NCBI RefSeq assembly: GCF_050624435.1
Contig: NC_134545.1
Span: 82,161,563 to 82,225,562 of the forward strand
Origin: Tenrec ecaudatus
Lineage: Eukaryota; Chordata; Mammalia; Afrosoricida; Tenrecidae
Length of the DNA stretch: 64,000 nucleotides
Direction of reading: 5' to 3'
Shown one piece after another: positions 39,564 to 50,719 of this stretch. Position numbers and translations under genes: made by a program. Each line of letters starts with the position of its first letter. Position 1 is the stretch's first letter. Under the pieces are notes generated by a model. The model saw nothing but the letters and a program-made list of their open reading frames with translations. It searched no databases and was not told the DNA's origin.

Positions 39564-39720
39564 CAGTGGTTCTCAACCTTCCTCATGCCACGACCCTTTA
39601 ATACAGCTCCTCATGCTGATCCTCCACTATAAAATTATTTTCGTTGCTACTTCATAACTGTCATTTTGCTATACTGTTATGTATCGGGCAACTCCTGTGA
39701 AAGGGTCACCTACACCGCTG
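39564..39720 (+). mobile_element. SPIN-type non-autonomous hAT transposon
   Basis: 157 bp, internally deleted. Starts CAGTGGTTCTCAACCTTCCT and ends at a degraded CACCGCTG. Perfect 8-bp duplication ATCTAGAG on both sides (39556-39563, 39721-39728). Confidence 0.9.
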
Positions 39721-39728
39721 ATCTAGAG

Positions 39729-41119
39729 AAATGGTAACTGGGTGAAAAACTGCCTAGGGGCCTGGCAGGGGAAGAGGGGGGAAATGGGTAGCTAACAAGA
39801 ACTCGAAGAAGAAGATGTTCTGACATGGAACGAACATGTCAGATGATTGAACAACTCAACTATATGCTATGTGCAGTATATCCCAATTAAAAAAAAGATT
39901 ATTAATGGGTACTGGGGTGAAAACTCAAGGGAGGAGGAGAGGGGGAGATTTAATATTCGGGGCGGGGTGTCGAGTTCATGTTAATGGTGGCAGCCTCTTC
40001 TGGATGAGGATGGCACAGCGTGAGAAGCGTCGGCAGTGTTATTACTGAGCTGGCAATGTGGAAGTCGAGTTGGCAGATGTTTGGGTGTCTGTTTTCACCA
40101 CACTCACAGGGAGAGAGAGTCAGAAACAGAATCTAGCTGCATTTTAAAATCCATCTAAGTTGCAACAGGCGTTCTCTGTGGTGCCAAAGGAATAAGAGTG
40201 GTAAAAACACTAAGACCGATGGAGACAATTAGTCCAAGGGACTAATGGACCAGGCAAACATCAGTGTCCACAACCCGGAGACCAGAAGAACTAGGGTGGT
40301 GCCCAACTACCACTACCCACTGCTCTAAAGGATCACATTAGAAAGACCTGGATAGAGCGGGAGAAAAATGAGGAGCAAAACGCAAAGTGGTCAAACAGAC
40401 CAGGCTTACTGGAAGGATAAAAAACAGGTGGGAGCCCCCCTCCCACCACATCTGAACTCACACTATGGTAGAATAATCAACCATTTAAGATCAGAAGGGC
40501 AGCACTGACCCAGTGACAAAGCTCGGAGGGTTAGGAAAGATGGCAGAATGGACACAGGCCACAGGGAGGCAACAGGATTGGTGATGGCCCAGCCAAAGGC
40601 TCGCAGTGACGAACTGAAACAACGTGAGCTGTTGAATGTAAAACTAGATCTTTGCCTAATTCACAATCCACTGTTTAAAAATTATGGAATTTTTTTAATT
40701 AAGGGGGAGAGGAAATCCAGTTGGGATTTGGCACGGAGCGTTCTAGAACTCGGAATTCTGTGTCATTAATAAGTGGGTGATTTGAGGCTAGCCTACCATC
40801 TCACAATGGTAATAAAAAGTTAACCCTTAAAGGCACATAGGAAATAAACGCCCATTCCAGTACCTGGCATCTGAGAGATACTTGTATATGTGGGTTCGTT
40901 GAATGAATGGCAAACGGGAAAATCCCACTACGGACTATAAAATCATTGGCATTTTAATCATCCCCACATTCAAACCCCACCAAATGGTGGCCTCCCGTCT
41001 TGGGGAGAAGAGGGCAGAAGAAGATGGATTCAGGTGCAGACTTTTAAATCATCCCTGACTTTGCGGCCGCTCGCTGTGTGTCAAGAGGGTAAATAAGCGC
41101 TTTGAGACAGGTCACCTCT
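39729..41119. other. AVPI1 intron 1, probable old repeat
   Basis: The block 40190-40420 (AGACCAGAAGAACTAGGGTG, CAGACCAGGCTTACTGGAAG) has the look of an interspersed repeat known from other mammals, but I cannot assign it. Confidence 0.35.
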
Positions 41120-41240
41120 TTGGTGCAGACGCTGACTTGCACCCATTCTACAGATCACAGCGCTGAGGACGCTTAAGTAGCTGGCCCAGAGCTAGGAATC
41201 CAGGCAGTCTGCCCCCCCGGGGCTCAGAATCTGAACCCAC
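41120..41240 (-). mobile_element. MIR fragment
   Basis: CCCATTCTACAGATCACAGC, then GCTGAGGACGCTTAAGTAGC and TGGCCCAGAGCTAGGAATCC: antisense MIR next to the AVPI1 CpG island. Confidence 0.5.
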
Positions 41241-41731
41241 TGGCATTCCTGCCAGATGGCTGACAGGTCTTCTCGGACTGCTGGACCTGCCCTCTGCTGC
41301 CGCAGATACTGGGGCGCGCAGGGATCCGAAGACGGGGCTCCGCAGCCGGCCTCCGAGCCTGGCACTCGGCCGGCCCGCGGGAGGTAAGCGCGACTACTCA
41401 CTACGCCGGAGTGCAGCGCAGACCCGCCGACCTCGGATCGCGACCCAGCAAGCTGCGAGGCGCCACCCAGCCCCTTTCGGGCGCGCGCAGCGTGGGGCTT
41501 CCCGCCGCGAAGGGGCTCCCAAGGGCCAGGCGGCGTTCACCGGAGGACGAGCGCTCGGCCGAGGCAGCACGGCGACATCTCCTGCACGACGGTCGCCAGG
41601 ACCCAGACGTGGCCGTTTCGCACAACGACGGGCCCCTCAGTGGACCCACGGCCGAGGTCCCAGCGGCACCTCTATTCCGCATGCCCGCCCGCCTCTCACC
41701 ACCGCGGCGAGCCGGGCGCCGGCCTACGCAC

Positions 41732-41900
41732 CTGACTGCCCGAGGAGGGCCAAACGCAGCGCCGGGGCGGCCGAGCCACCCGGCCCCGGCCACGATTCCC
41801 CGGGGAACGCGCTCCCAGCCCCGGAACAGCCAATCCTCGGGCCTCAGCCCTCGGGAGAGCGCCGGCGCGAGCCTTCCAAACCCCGAACGCGGAGTCTGCG
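41732..41900 (-). other. AVPI1: Candidate AVPI1 non-coding exon 1
   Basis: Inferred. AVPI1 in mammals has a non-coding first exon about 10 kb upstream. In the CpG island here, a minus-strand donor CAGTCAG|GTGCGT lies at 41732/41731. The right-hand boundary (TSS) is a guess. The weaker minus donor GTGAGT near 41400 is an alternative. Confidence 0.3.
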
Positions 41901-41904
41901 TGGG

Positions 41905-42045
41905 CCAATCAGCAGCGGGAGACGGGGAAAGGGGCGTGTCCTGGCCCCGCCCCTTCCCTCAGCCGACCGCTAACACCGAATGCAGGCATTCCCTACGTCC
42001 AATCAGCGACGAGGGGGCGTGTCCCCAGGTCCTTCCCCCGCCCCC
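41905..42045. promoter_or_regulatory. AVPI1: Duplicated CCAATCAGC / GGGGCGTGTCC / GC-box module
   Basis: Two modules in the same order. CCAATCAGC at 41905 is followed by GGGGCGTGTCC at 41931 and CCCCGCCCC. CCAATCAGC at 41999 is followed by GGGGCGTGTCC at 42014 and CCCCCGCCCCC. Spacing differs (26 and 15 bp between the first two parts). Confidence 0.55.
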
Positions 42046-42073
42046 GAGCAGCGCCGGGAGGCTCCCTCTTCAT

Positions 42074-42081
42074 TGACGTCA
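42074..42081. promoter_or_regulatory. AVPI1: Full palindromic cAMP response element TGACGTCA
   Basis: Exact 8-bp consensus for CREB/ATF inside the CpG island. Vasopressin acts through V2 receptor and cAMP in kidney, so a CRE suits a vasopressin-induced gene. The functional link is inferred. Confidence 0.6.
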
Positions 42082-42173
42082 GTCCTAAGGGCACGCGCGG
42101 TTTTGCGGGCGCTGAGCCGGGCGGGGCTGCATTCTTGCCCCGGGGGTGAGGCGGCGGCTGTCCCTTCGGGGAA

Positions 42174-42179
42174 CACGTG
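42174..42179. promoter_or_regulatory. AVPI1: E-box CACGTG overlapping a half CRE
   Basis: CACGTGACGC: an E-box (USF/MYC/TFE type) fused to TGACG. CpG islands are rich in such sites, so function is only suggested. Confidence 0.35.
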
Positions 42180-42904
42180 ACGCGGGTGCCCCTTCCCTGG
42201 GGCTGAGGCCAGCGCCCGCGGGGTCATCTTTGGCAGCGCACAGAGAAACCTTTGAACTCGCCCCCAGCCCACCTGCGTCCGGCTCCCGCGCGGAGGGATG
42301 GCGGGCACAGTCTGCACGGTGGTCAGACCGTGGGTTGGAGAACTAGGAAGAACGTCGTGGGTTCGAAGCTTCCCTCCGCCACGCGAGCTCGGTTGATTCT
42401 CACCAACAGTCTTAAATGAGACTATTAAAACGTTTTTAATGGATGCATTCACTCGACAACGGTATATTTTAGGGACCTGCCCTTTCCTGGCTGCTTCATG
42501 GGCGGATTCTTAAGTATGCGAAGGAGGAGTTGAAGTGAAATCAAACGGAGAGAGGGTCTGGGAAACATGCTCAAGGAAGAGGGGGTGTCATGTGCCAAGG
42601 CCAGGAGGTAGCTTGACTCCCGGAGTGAGGCTAGCCAGGGGGAGAAGGCAGAGGCAGGCACTGCAGAAGTTTGCATTTGATATAATGAAGAGTTTTAAAG
42701 GGGTGGGGGCGGGGCGCTAGGATTCCATGTATTTGCTTTTTAGTTTCTTCTGTAGCATTTACTGTATTGTCATGCCTGTCAGCACTTTACAAAGACTAGT
42801 TCATATAATCCTCATGACAAATTCATGTTTGTAAAAGGTCACTTTAGCCTCTGCTTAAAACTTGAGTGGAGGGCTGGATAGGAGTGAGTGCAGGGTGTCT
42901 TCAG

Positions 42905-43108
42905 TCAGCACCCCCACCCACTGCCTTCCAGCCCATTCTGACTCATTGCAACCCTGGGCACTGGCTGGCTCCCTAGAAGGTGTTGGAGGCTGTCAATCTT
43001 TACCGGAGCACAAAGCCAGTCTTTCTCTTGTAGAGCAGTTAGTGGGTCTGAACCCTAGACCTGTGGTTAACAGCCCAATACTTAATCCACTGTGTCACCA
43101 GGACTCTG
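42905..43108 (-). mobile_element. AfroSINE
   Basis: CCCACTGCCTTCCAGCCCAT, TCTGACTCATTGCAACCCTG, GTTAACAGCCCAATACTTAA and TGTGTCACCAGGACTC. Confidence 0.8.
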
Positions 43109-44207
43109 TCCTCGTGTCCTCAGTAGGTTTTCAATAAATGCCCATGTTCCTCCTGGGAGATGAGGGATTATTTAGGCTGCTAGGCCTCCCTGATGTCTTT
43201 TTTCACTTCAGGACTGACCTTAGGTCTTCATGCAAACACGTCTGATTTGTGAACTTCGGAGGGGGTGGTGAGAGGCATGTTCTTCCGCCTCTCACAGTCT
43301 CTAGTTCCTCTCTCTGTTCTTCTGCACATAAACAACTCCAGCAAGTGCTTTTATGGTAGTTAAGGGGGCTTTAACAGTAACTTCTCTACGCTGTCCTTAA
43401 AACCCTGCTAAAGAGCTAACATGACTTCTCTTTGCTTTTCCTGAAGCCCTGGGGAAATGTTGAAAAAACAACAACAACAACAAAAATCAGCAAATGTTCA
43501 TCTCCAAATGGAAGGTACTGTTGCAAACCCTTTCAGCCAACTGCAAGTGGCTCCTTTATGTAGTCGGCATGTAGTTGCCATGTGGTCGGCTGTCTGCAAA
43601 AATGCGTGGAGATACCAGATGTTCTCCGACCAGCCTTAGTCACCTCTGATCCAGAAGCCACATGTCAGGCCCTTGAGTTTCCTATTATTTAGAATGGGGA
43701 ACGGGAAGGCCCTGGCTCAGAACCCCAGAATCCTGATGAGGAGCCCACAGGCACCTCTTTAGCCAAGCAGTTGGCCGGAAGGTTTTGCAATAGTATTTTC
43801 CACTGGAGATGAACAATCATAATTTCTTTTTGTTTTTTCAACGTTTTCCCCAGGGCTTTAGGAAAAACAAAGAGAGGTCACTGTTGACTAGCAGTTGAGT
43901 GTGGGCTCTTGGGCTGACTTGTTGCAGTTCTACCATTCGATGTTTGTGACCAGAAGGGTGGGGGTCTGGGGGATTTTAAGTCCCAGCTGATGTTGAGGCA
44001 GCTCTCGATCAAGTGCAGAGTCTCAGAGTGGTGAGGTGGCAACGGGTCTTTCACCAGGAGTGGGACCATCTGGGAACCATAGATGGTGCGGGAAACAATA
44101 ACTTTGGAGAATGGCCATCTGGTGTGATTGAGGCCAAGAGTTGATTTGACTTGGATCCAGATCAGGGTGAAATGAATGAGGAACTCGCCACGGGTGCAGA
44201 ACTGAAT

Positions 44208-44210
<3 letters not shown>
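43109..44210. other. Intergenic AVPI1-MARVELD1, unassigned
   Basis: No gene, SINE or LINE recognised between the SINE at 42905 and the microsatellite. Confidence 0.4.

Positions 44211-44292
<82 letters not shown>
44211..44292. repeat. Compound microsatellite (TC)30(AC)11
   Basis: Thirty uninterrupted TC units at 44211-44270 pass directly into eleven AC units at 44271-44292. Probably highly polymorphic. Confidence 0.95.
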
Positions 44293-44311
44293 CAGCAAAC
44301 AAGATGAGTAA

Positions 44312-44400
44312 TATTTTAACAGTTTTATTGACATATAATTCATATACTGTACAATTACTTGACTAATAGGTTTACAAATAGAACACAGAAAAGAAAGCCA
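44312..44400 (-). mobile_element. Old L1-type 3' fragment
   Basis: TTTTAACAGTTTTATTGACA, then TATAATTCATATACTGTACA, the same antisense L1 pattern as at 6620. It follows the microsatellite directly. Confidence 0.45.
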
Positions 44401-44764
44401 TGGTGCACAAAATATCAAACTTTCAAACAAAGGCAGGCTGTTGTTTATTTTCTGATCCTACATTATTATGCAAGGAGGTACGTGTCTCCAGCAGCCCACA
44501 GTGCCCAGGCAGACCACCTTTGTGGAGCCCCGCCCCTCCACCAAGTGGGTTCATATGGCCGGGAGCGGCGGGAGGACGAGATGGCTTTAGATCCCAGTAC
44601 AGTTAACATGTTCAACTCGGTTCAGAAGATGGGCAGGCATTCGATCCATGCAGACCTGTTTGGTCCACGCCATGGGGTCTTCCAGGGTTCGACACACTGC
44701 TGGGTTTTACAGTCAAGGAGAGCAGCTGAGAAAAGGAGTTGTGGCCGCTCACCTTACGCAAATG

Positions 44765-44870
44765 GTTTGATTTCGCTGCCTCTATTTTCCTCATCTTTAA
44801 AACGGGAAGACTCATGCCCCCTCCTGGAGTTGCTGTGGGATGAAGTGGGTACGATGGCAGCGTGCTATCA
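44765..44870 (+). mobile_element. MIR fragment
   Basis: TCCTCATCTTTAAAACGGGA, then CCCCCTCCTGGAGTTGCTGT and GGGATGAA, the 3' half of a MIR. Confidence 0.5.
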
Positions 44871-46769
44871 CCTTGTGGCGGATGCCGACTCCTCATTGGG
44901 CTCCTTACTCCTCCTCTGCTCCTTTCTCACGCTTCCTCTTTTGTAGGAATTGCTCTGCTGGCTGGACAGTCACAAGTGATCCCCAACAGGGTAGAGACTT
45001 GTTCCCATGGACTGGCTGTTGCTGTCTTGGAGAACTGGCTGTAACAAACACTCCCTGATAACTTTCATTCTTTGCCGGTAAGCAACAGTGTGACCCCTGA
45101 GCTAACTGTTTTTCTTTATGCTTGATCATGGTCATCCACCATTGGTCTGTCAATTTTCCATACTGTGGTGACTCCATGTTTCTACGGTGCTGATTGTGGA
45201 ACAGACCAGCAATTGCTCATAGGAAGTTCAGGTTGAAGTTGAAGAAAATTAAAAACAAATCTCCGAGAGCCAAACTACAACCTTCAGTGGATTTCACCTG
45301 AATTTTAAGTACGTCTCAAGAATAGATTTGACTCACTGGCCACAAAGTACAGAGACCTGATGAGCTGGGGGGACATCAAGAACATCATAAAGCAAAAGTT
45401 CATTTGAAAAGAGGAAAGAAAGAAAAGATCAAAATGGATTTCAGAAGAGATTCTGATGCTTGCTGTTGATCATAGAGTAGCTAAAGCAAAGGGACGAAAT
45501 AATGAAGTAAAACGAGTTGAAGACAAAACTTCAAAGAGCAGCTCTAAAGGACAAAGCGTTATAATTAAATGTACAAGGATCTTGTATTAGAAAATCAAAA
45601 AGGAAGGACATACTTTGCATACATCAAGCTGAAAGAACTGAAGGAAAAACTTCAAAGCGTGGTTGTGATATTAAAAGGTTCTCCAGGCAAAATATTTAAC
45701 AATGCAGGAAGTACCAAAAGAAGATAGAAGGAACACAGAGTCACTATATCAAAAAGAAATAGTCTACGTTGAACCACTTCAAGATACAGCATATGATCAA
45801 GAACTGATTGTACTGAAGGAAGAAGTTCAAGCTACACTGAAAGCATTAACCCAAAACAAGGCTCCAGGAATTGACAGAAGACCAATTGAAATGTTTCAAC
45901 AAGCTGACAAAGTACTGGGAACACTAGTCGATGCCAAGAAATTTGAAAGACAGGTACTGGCCAACTAACTAGAAGAGATCCATGCTTGTACCCATTCCAG
46001 AAAAAAGGTGACTCAGTAGAATGCATCAATTATCCAACAATAGCATTGATATCACAAGCAAGTCAAATTTTGCTGAAGACCATTCCACAACAGTTGCAGC
46101 AGAACATTGACAGGAAGCTGCCAGAGGTTCAGGCTGAATTCAGAAGATGTGGAACAAAAGATATTGCTGACAGCAGATAGATCTTGGCTGAAAGCATGGG
46201 ATACCAGAGAGCTGTTTACTTGTGTTTTATTGATTATGCAAAGGCATTTGACTATGTGGATGCTAACTACCTATGGATAGCATTGAGCAGAATGGGAATT
46301 CCAGAACACTTTATTGTGTTCATGTGGAAACTGCACATGGATCAAGAGGCAGCCATTTGAACAGAACAGGGAATAATACTGTGTGGTTTTAAATCAGGAA
46401 AGGTGTGCGTCAGGCTTGTATCCTTCCCCCATACTTACTCAATCTGTATGCTGAGCAAATAATCTGAGAAGCAGAACTATATGAAGAAGAACCTGCAATA
46501 TGCAGATAACCCAACCTTGCTTACTCAAAGTGAGGAGGACATAAAGCACTTGCTGATGAAGATTAAGGATTGGGGGCAAGCCCCTGCCCCCCCAAAAAGG
46601 ATTGCAGCCTTCAGTATGGATAACTCAATATATAGAAAACAAAAATCATCACAACTGGCCCAATAGATAACATTATGATAAATGGGGAAAAGGTTGAAGT
46701 TGTCAAGGGTTTTGCCTTGCTTGGATCCACAATCAATGCTCATGGAAGCAGCATTCAAGAGATCAAATG

Positions 46770-47064
46770 TCCCGCCACCCCCTTTGGGGAATGAACAAAA
46801 ATGTGGGTGAACCACAGAAGGGAGACAGGTGGTCAGTGTAATATATGAAAACAATAATAATTTATCATTTATCAAGGGGTCATGAGGGTGGGAGGGGGTT
46901 AGGGAGGGAAAAAAGAGGAGCTGATACCAAGGGCTCAAATAGAAAGTAAATGTGTAGAAAATGATGATGACAACATATATACAAATATGCTTGATACAAT
47001 TGATGTATGGAATGTTTTAAGATCTATAAGAACCCCCGATAAAATGATTTTTAAAGAGAGAGAG
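46770..47064 (+). mobile_element. L1-type 3' fragment nested in RTE
   Basis: Contains a G-rich tract, then TGCTTGATACAATTGATGTA and the family end AATGATTTTTAAA. Flanked by a perfect 12-bp duplication AGAGATCAAATG (46758-46769, 47065-47076). Same family as 7155, 10337, 53628 and 56040. Confidence 0.8.
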
Positions 47065-47553
47065 AGAGATCAAATGACACATTGAATTAGGTAAATCTGA
47101 CATTCATGCTCTCTTTAAAATGTTGAACAGCAAGGATGTCACTTTATCTGAGCCAAGCCACGGTATTTTCAGTCGCCTTATATGCATGTGAAAGTTGGAC
47201 ATTGAACAAGGAAGACCGAAGAAGAATCCATGCATTTGAATGACGGTGCTGGCAGAGAACAGTGAACGTCCCATGCACTGCCACCAGGCCGAACTGTCTG
47301 GAAGAAGTATGGCCAGAATGCACTGTCCGTCCTTAGAAGCAAGGATGGTGAGACTTCATCTTACATGTACTTTGGGCATGTTAGCAGAGGAGATCAGTTC
47401 CTGGAAAAGGACGTCATACTTGATAAAGTAGTAGGGCAGTGAAAAAGAGGAAGACCTTTGACATCGTGGCTACAGCAATGGGCTCAAACACGACAAAAAT
47501 TGTGAAGATGGTGTAGGAACCAGGGTGTTTTGTTCAGTTGCACATAGGGTTGC

Positions 47554-48045
47554 TGTGTAAGTCTGGGTCTATAGAGAAATTCACAGACTCTCGTGTATAA
47601 GAAAGAGCTTTATATACAAGAGCAATTGACTATTGAGAAAACCTCCATTCCAGCCCAGATCAAGTCCATAAGTCTGATATTAGTCCTTATGCCCAAGACC
47701 AATCTGTAAATTTCTCTTCTGACTCATGCAACACATGCAATAATGTCAAATGCAGGAAGATCACAGGGCAGTGGGTGGAAAGTCTTGTGGGTCCAGTGGC
47801 GGTGGAACCATCAATGCTGGCAGGGGTCTCCACATAGCTTCTTCAACTCCAGGGCTCTAGCACAACTCCATGTCTCTTGTCCACAGGAATGTCTCACAGG
47901 GAGTGAGTGTATCTGGCCTCCAGTGAGCTATTTATTTCCTTAGCGCCTTCAAATGAGGTCATCAAGCTGCGACCTGATTGACAGGCTAAACTCTACCCCT
48001 TCACTCTAAAGTCTCAAATTGACAACCGATGATGTAACTTCCACA
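47554..48045. mobile_element. LTR-like insertion in the RTE 3' end
   Basis: 492 bp beginning TGTGTAAG and ending CTTCCACA (TG...CA ends). It splits the RTE tail between GGGTTGC and CCGCTATGAG. The flanks GTTGC/GCCGC may be a decayed 5-bp duplication. No open frame. The family was not identified. Confidence 0.5.
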
Positions 48046-48614
48046 GCCGCTATGAGTCAAAACGGACTCAGCAGCACCTAACAACAGCAATGGCATGGTC
48101 TTTATAATACGACACCAAACACCAGAGGACTGCAGCCTTTTTTCAATTTAGAATCTGATCAGGCTGAAAATAGCAAAGTCCTAGACACAAAAACCAACCA
48201 AACAACACCAAAAAAAAAAAAAAAGCCATTCCACATAGCTTAGAATGAAAGGGTTAAGAATGATTTTTAATACATAAGTAGATATCACAATATGAAATAT
48301 ATGTGCTTGTGTGTGGCTGTGGATAAATATGTGTGTAGTGTGTATATTATACCTAGCTCTTTCTGCTGAGAGGATCTAGAAGCAATGACACCCCACTAGC
48401 AATAAGCACTCTCAGCACCCAGATATTGGCTTCTCAGTACCACTTCCAATAAAAGGGAGCCATCGTTTCTTTATTTCTTTTAATGATTTAGAGTTGTATT
48501 TGTTTAATTAATTGATTTTTAAAAAGCACGACCTTTTAAATGAATTAGGTGGAAGGTTAAAGAGCAGCTCATCACTTTTATATTCAAGAACCTATCAAAC
48601 CTCCCAAAGGCGTA

Positions 48615-48900
48615 TCCTGTTCCCCAATTCTTTTATTAAAAGATTATTTTATCGGGGTTCTTACATGTTCCCAAATTTTTTGCCCATCTCCCTTTTGTTG
48701 AATATTGTCTTCCCTTTCACCCAAGTTAACACCCATCTAACCCATGACCTTCACCCCCAGTTAAGAGAGTAACCTATGACTCCCCTTCCCCGCCCCTCCC
48801 CCACTCCTGATAACCATCACAACCTGTTGTTTTTACTGTGAAAACCTTTGTGATCAACTAATTTCCCTTGGTGGAAATGTCCTCCAAGGAGCCATAGGGG
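48615..48900 (-). mobile_element. Possible L1-type 3' fragment
   Basis: AAAGATTATTTTATCGGGGT near the left end, then a C-rich tract CCCCGCCCCTCCCCCACTCC and TGATAACCATCACAACC. This resembles an antisense L1 3' UTR of another subfamily. Confidence 0.35.
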
Positions 48901-49304
48901 CTTGTTTTTTTTTTTTGCGCTTTTTGCATAATGGCAGATTCCAGCACTGAAACAGTTAGCAGCTGAATCTGCCGGAAGATGAGAAATTACACAGAACGTG
49001 ATGAGGCATGTCAGGGAGTAGACGTGAAATTGGCTCCTCTCATGATTATGCCTGATGACCCATGAGCAGAATTTTAAACTTCTGTCTCAGCAACCTTGAG
49101 CCCTGCAGGGTTGGAAGTCTCATTCCATCGGAGGGAGGGAGATGTGTCCATTGGGAGAAATAACAAAAGTCCCATTGAATGGGCAGACTCAATGGTCCAT
49201 TTTGGGCATCTGAAAGACAAGGAAAAATTAGGTTATCCTGCTGGCTTACGTGACTGGTCCAAATTACCAAGGAGAAATTGGGTCATTACCATAGGGTGGA
49301 ATGT

Positions 49305-49960
49305 ATTTGTTTTCTATTGCTAAGCAACACATTACATACCACAAACTTAGCAGTAAAAACACACATGCCCACATACACGGCCCTTGTCTTGTCCTGACAG
49401 GGTTTCTAAATCCTGTCAGGGCTTAATCGGCTCAGCTGTTTAGCATACCACGAGATTGCCAACAGGTGTTTGTCTAGCTGCGGTCTCCTCTGGAGGCTGG
49501 ACTGGGGAAGGATCCATTTCAAGCTCATCCAGTGTTGGCCGGATTCATTCCTGCAGCTGTAGGACTGAGGGCCTGGTTTCTTGCCTGCTGGAGTTGAGAG
49601 CCTATCTTCAGCACATAGAAGCTGTCCCCAAAGCCTGGAACCTTTTTTTTTTTTTTGCAGTTCCTTCCAATGTTTCCCACTTCCCAATGACCACTCGATT
49701 CTGCCAACCAGTAGGAAAGTCTGTCAGCGCAAGTCTACCAGCAAGGCAAAATCTTACATAAAATCTTACACAATTCACGGCCAGGATATTTATCCCTCTG
49801 TCAAAACCATAGCCGTAGCTTCGCTGGGTAAGGAGAGAGTCACAGGTCCCATCCCTTCTCCAGGGGAGAGAGTACACAAAGGAGTGGACATCGGAAGGAG
49901 CGGTCAGGGGAGCCACTTTCGAGTCTACCCACCACATGGACAAGAAGTTTGGAAGCCAGA
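49305..49960 (+). mobile_element. Old interspersed repeat, class unsettled
   Basis: TTGTTTTCTATTGCTAAGCA, CACATTACATACCACAAACT, GGCTGGACTGGGGAAGGATC and GGACTGAGGGCCTGGTTTC in this order are a known old mammalian repeat layout. Interrupted by a poly(T) run at 49649. Confidence 0.4.
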
Positions 49961-50024
49961 CAATTCTCTGGGGCACTTGGGAGTAGAACTTTCATGCCTA
50001 ACAGTAACGGCAGATGGGAAGCTG

Positions 50025-50112
50025 TAACACCCACTGCCATTGAATTGAGTCCCATAAGCAACCCTATGGAGGATTTCAGAGACTGTAGCTAGCTTCTTCA
50101 AGCAATCCAAAA
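50025..50112 (-). mobile_element. AfroSINE 3' fragment
   Basis: AACACCCACTGCCATTGAAT, TGAGTCCCATAAGCAACCCT, and TTTCAGAGACTGTAGC. Confidence 0.6.
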
Positions 50113-50391
50113 AAGGCAAGATGACAGGTCTCATATGCATCAGGAATAAAGGCTTGGGGACTCTGCCAGTTGAGAGCAGGAGACAAATGGAATAAGTAAT
50201 CAGACAAGAAAGTCATCTCGGTCAATATCGCCTGCTGGCAAAAATGAAGACTGGTCATTTGCATATCTCCTCTGTTAAGTTTGTAGGGAGTTTTCACACA
50301 TGCTAGCCCTTTTCCTTCTCTTTCCCTCATTTTTTTATATATAAATTGTTGGAAGCTAGTGTTACAATTTAGTCTTTCTCCAAAACAAAAA

Positions 50392-50586
50392 ATCCCCTCA
50401 TGGCCAGAGTTGATTCTGACTCACCGCCACCTTATAAGGACAGGGTAGAACTGCCTCTGAGTTTCTGAGACTGTAACCCTTGATGGCAGTAGAAAACCTC
50501 GTCTTTCTTCTGCGGAGCAGCTGGTTGTTTTGAACTAGTGTCCTTGTGGTTAGCAGCACAACTCGTAACCACTACTCCACGGGGGC
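50392..50586 (-). mobile_element. AfroSINE
   Basis: GTTGATTCTGACTCACCGCC, GGACAGGGTAGAACTGCCTC, GTTTCTGAGACTGTAACCCT, CCTTGTGGTTAGCAGCACAA. Near full length. Confidence 0.85.
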
Positions 50587-50719
50587 ATGACAGAATTTGA
50601 GACAATAGCCAGAGACTGTATAATTTCCTCATTTTGGGGGGAACACAGGAGAACAACTTCACTTGTAAGATTCTGTATCTCCTTAGGCGGAAATACAGAA
50701 CTGTTTCGTTGCCGTCTAC

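Larger units (their letters stand above)
41270..42330 (-). promoter_or_regulatory. AVPI1: CpG-island promoter of AVPI1
   Basis: About 1 kb of CpG-dense, repeat-free DNA between intronic repeats. It has three CCAAT boxes (41830, 41905, 41999), GC boxes (CCCCGCCCC near 41945 and CCCCCGCCCCC near 42036), a palindromic TGACGTCA (42074-42081) and an E-box CACGTG (42174-42179). Its distance from the coding exons fits the human AVPI1 gene length. The island could also fire in the plus direction. Confidence 0.65.
45110..48090 (+). mobile_element. RTE/BovB-type LINE, degraded, with two nested insertions
   Basis: Frame pieces show RTE reverse transcriptase: TQNKAPGIDRRPIEMFQ (45.85 kb), INYPTIALISQASQILLKTI (46.05 kb) and FIDYAKAFDYVD (46.24 kb). 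The 3' end at 48046-48085 reads GCTATGAGTCAAAACGGACT and on, like the tail of AfroSINEs. Interrupted by an L1-type insert (46770-47064) and an LTR-like insert (47554-48045). Stops and frameshifts make it inactive. Confidence 0.85.

Noticed and set aside
41411-42076. A 221-codon plus-strand frame in the AVPI1 CpG island
   Set aside because: GC-rich islands give long random frames. The peptide is low-complexity Pro/Arg/Ser and not recognised.
43878-44288. Glu-Arg repeat frame on the minus strand
   Set aside because: Translation of the TC/AC microsatellite.
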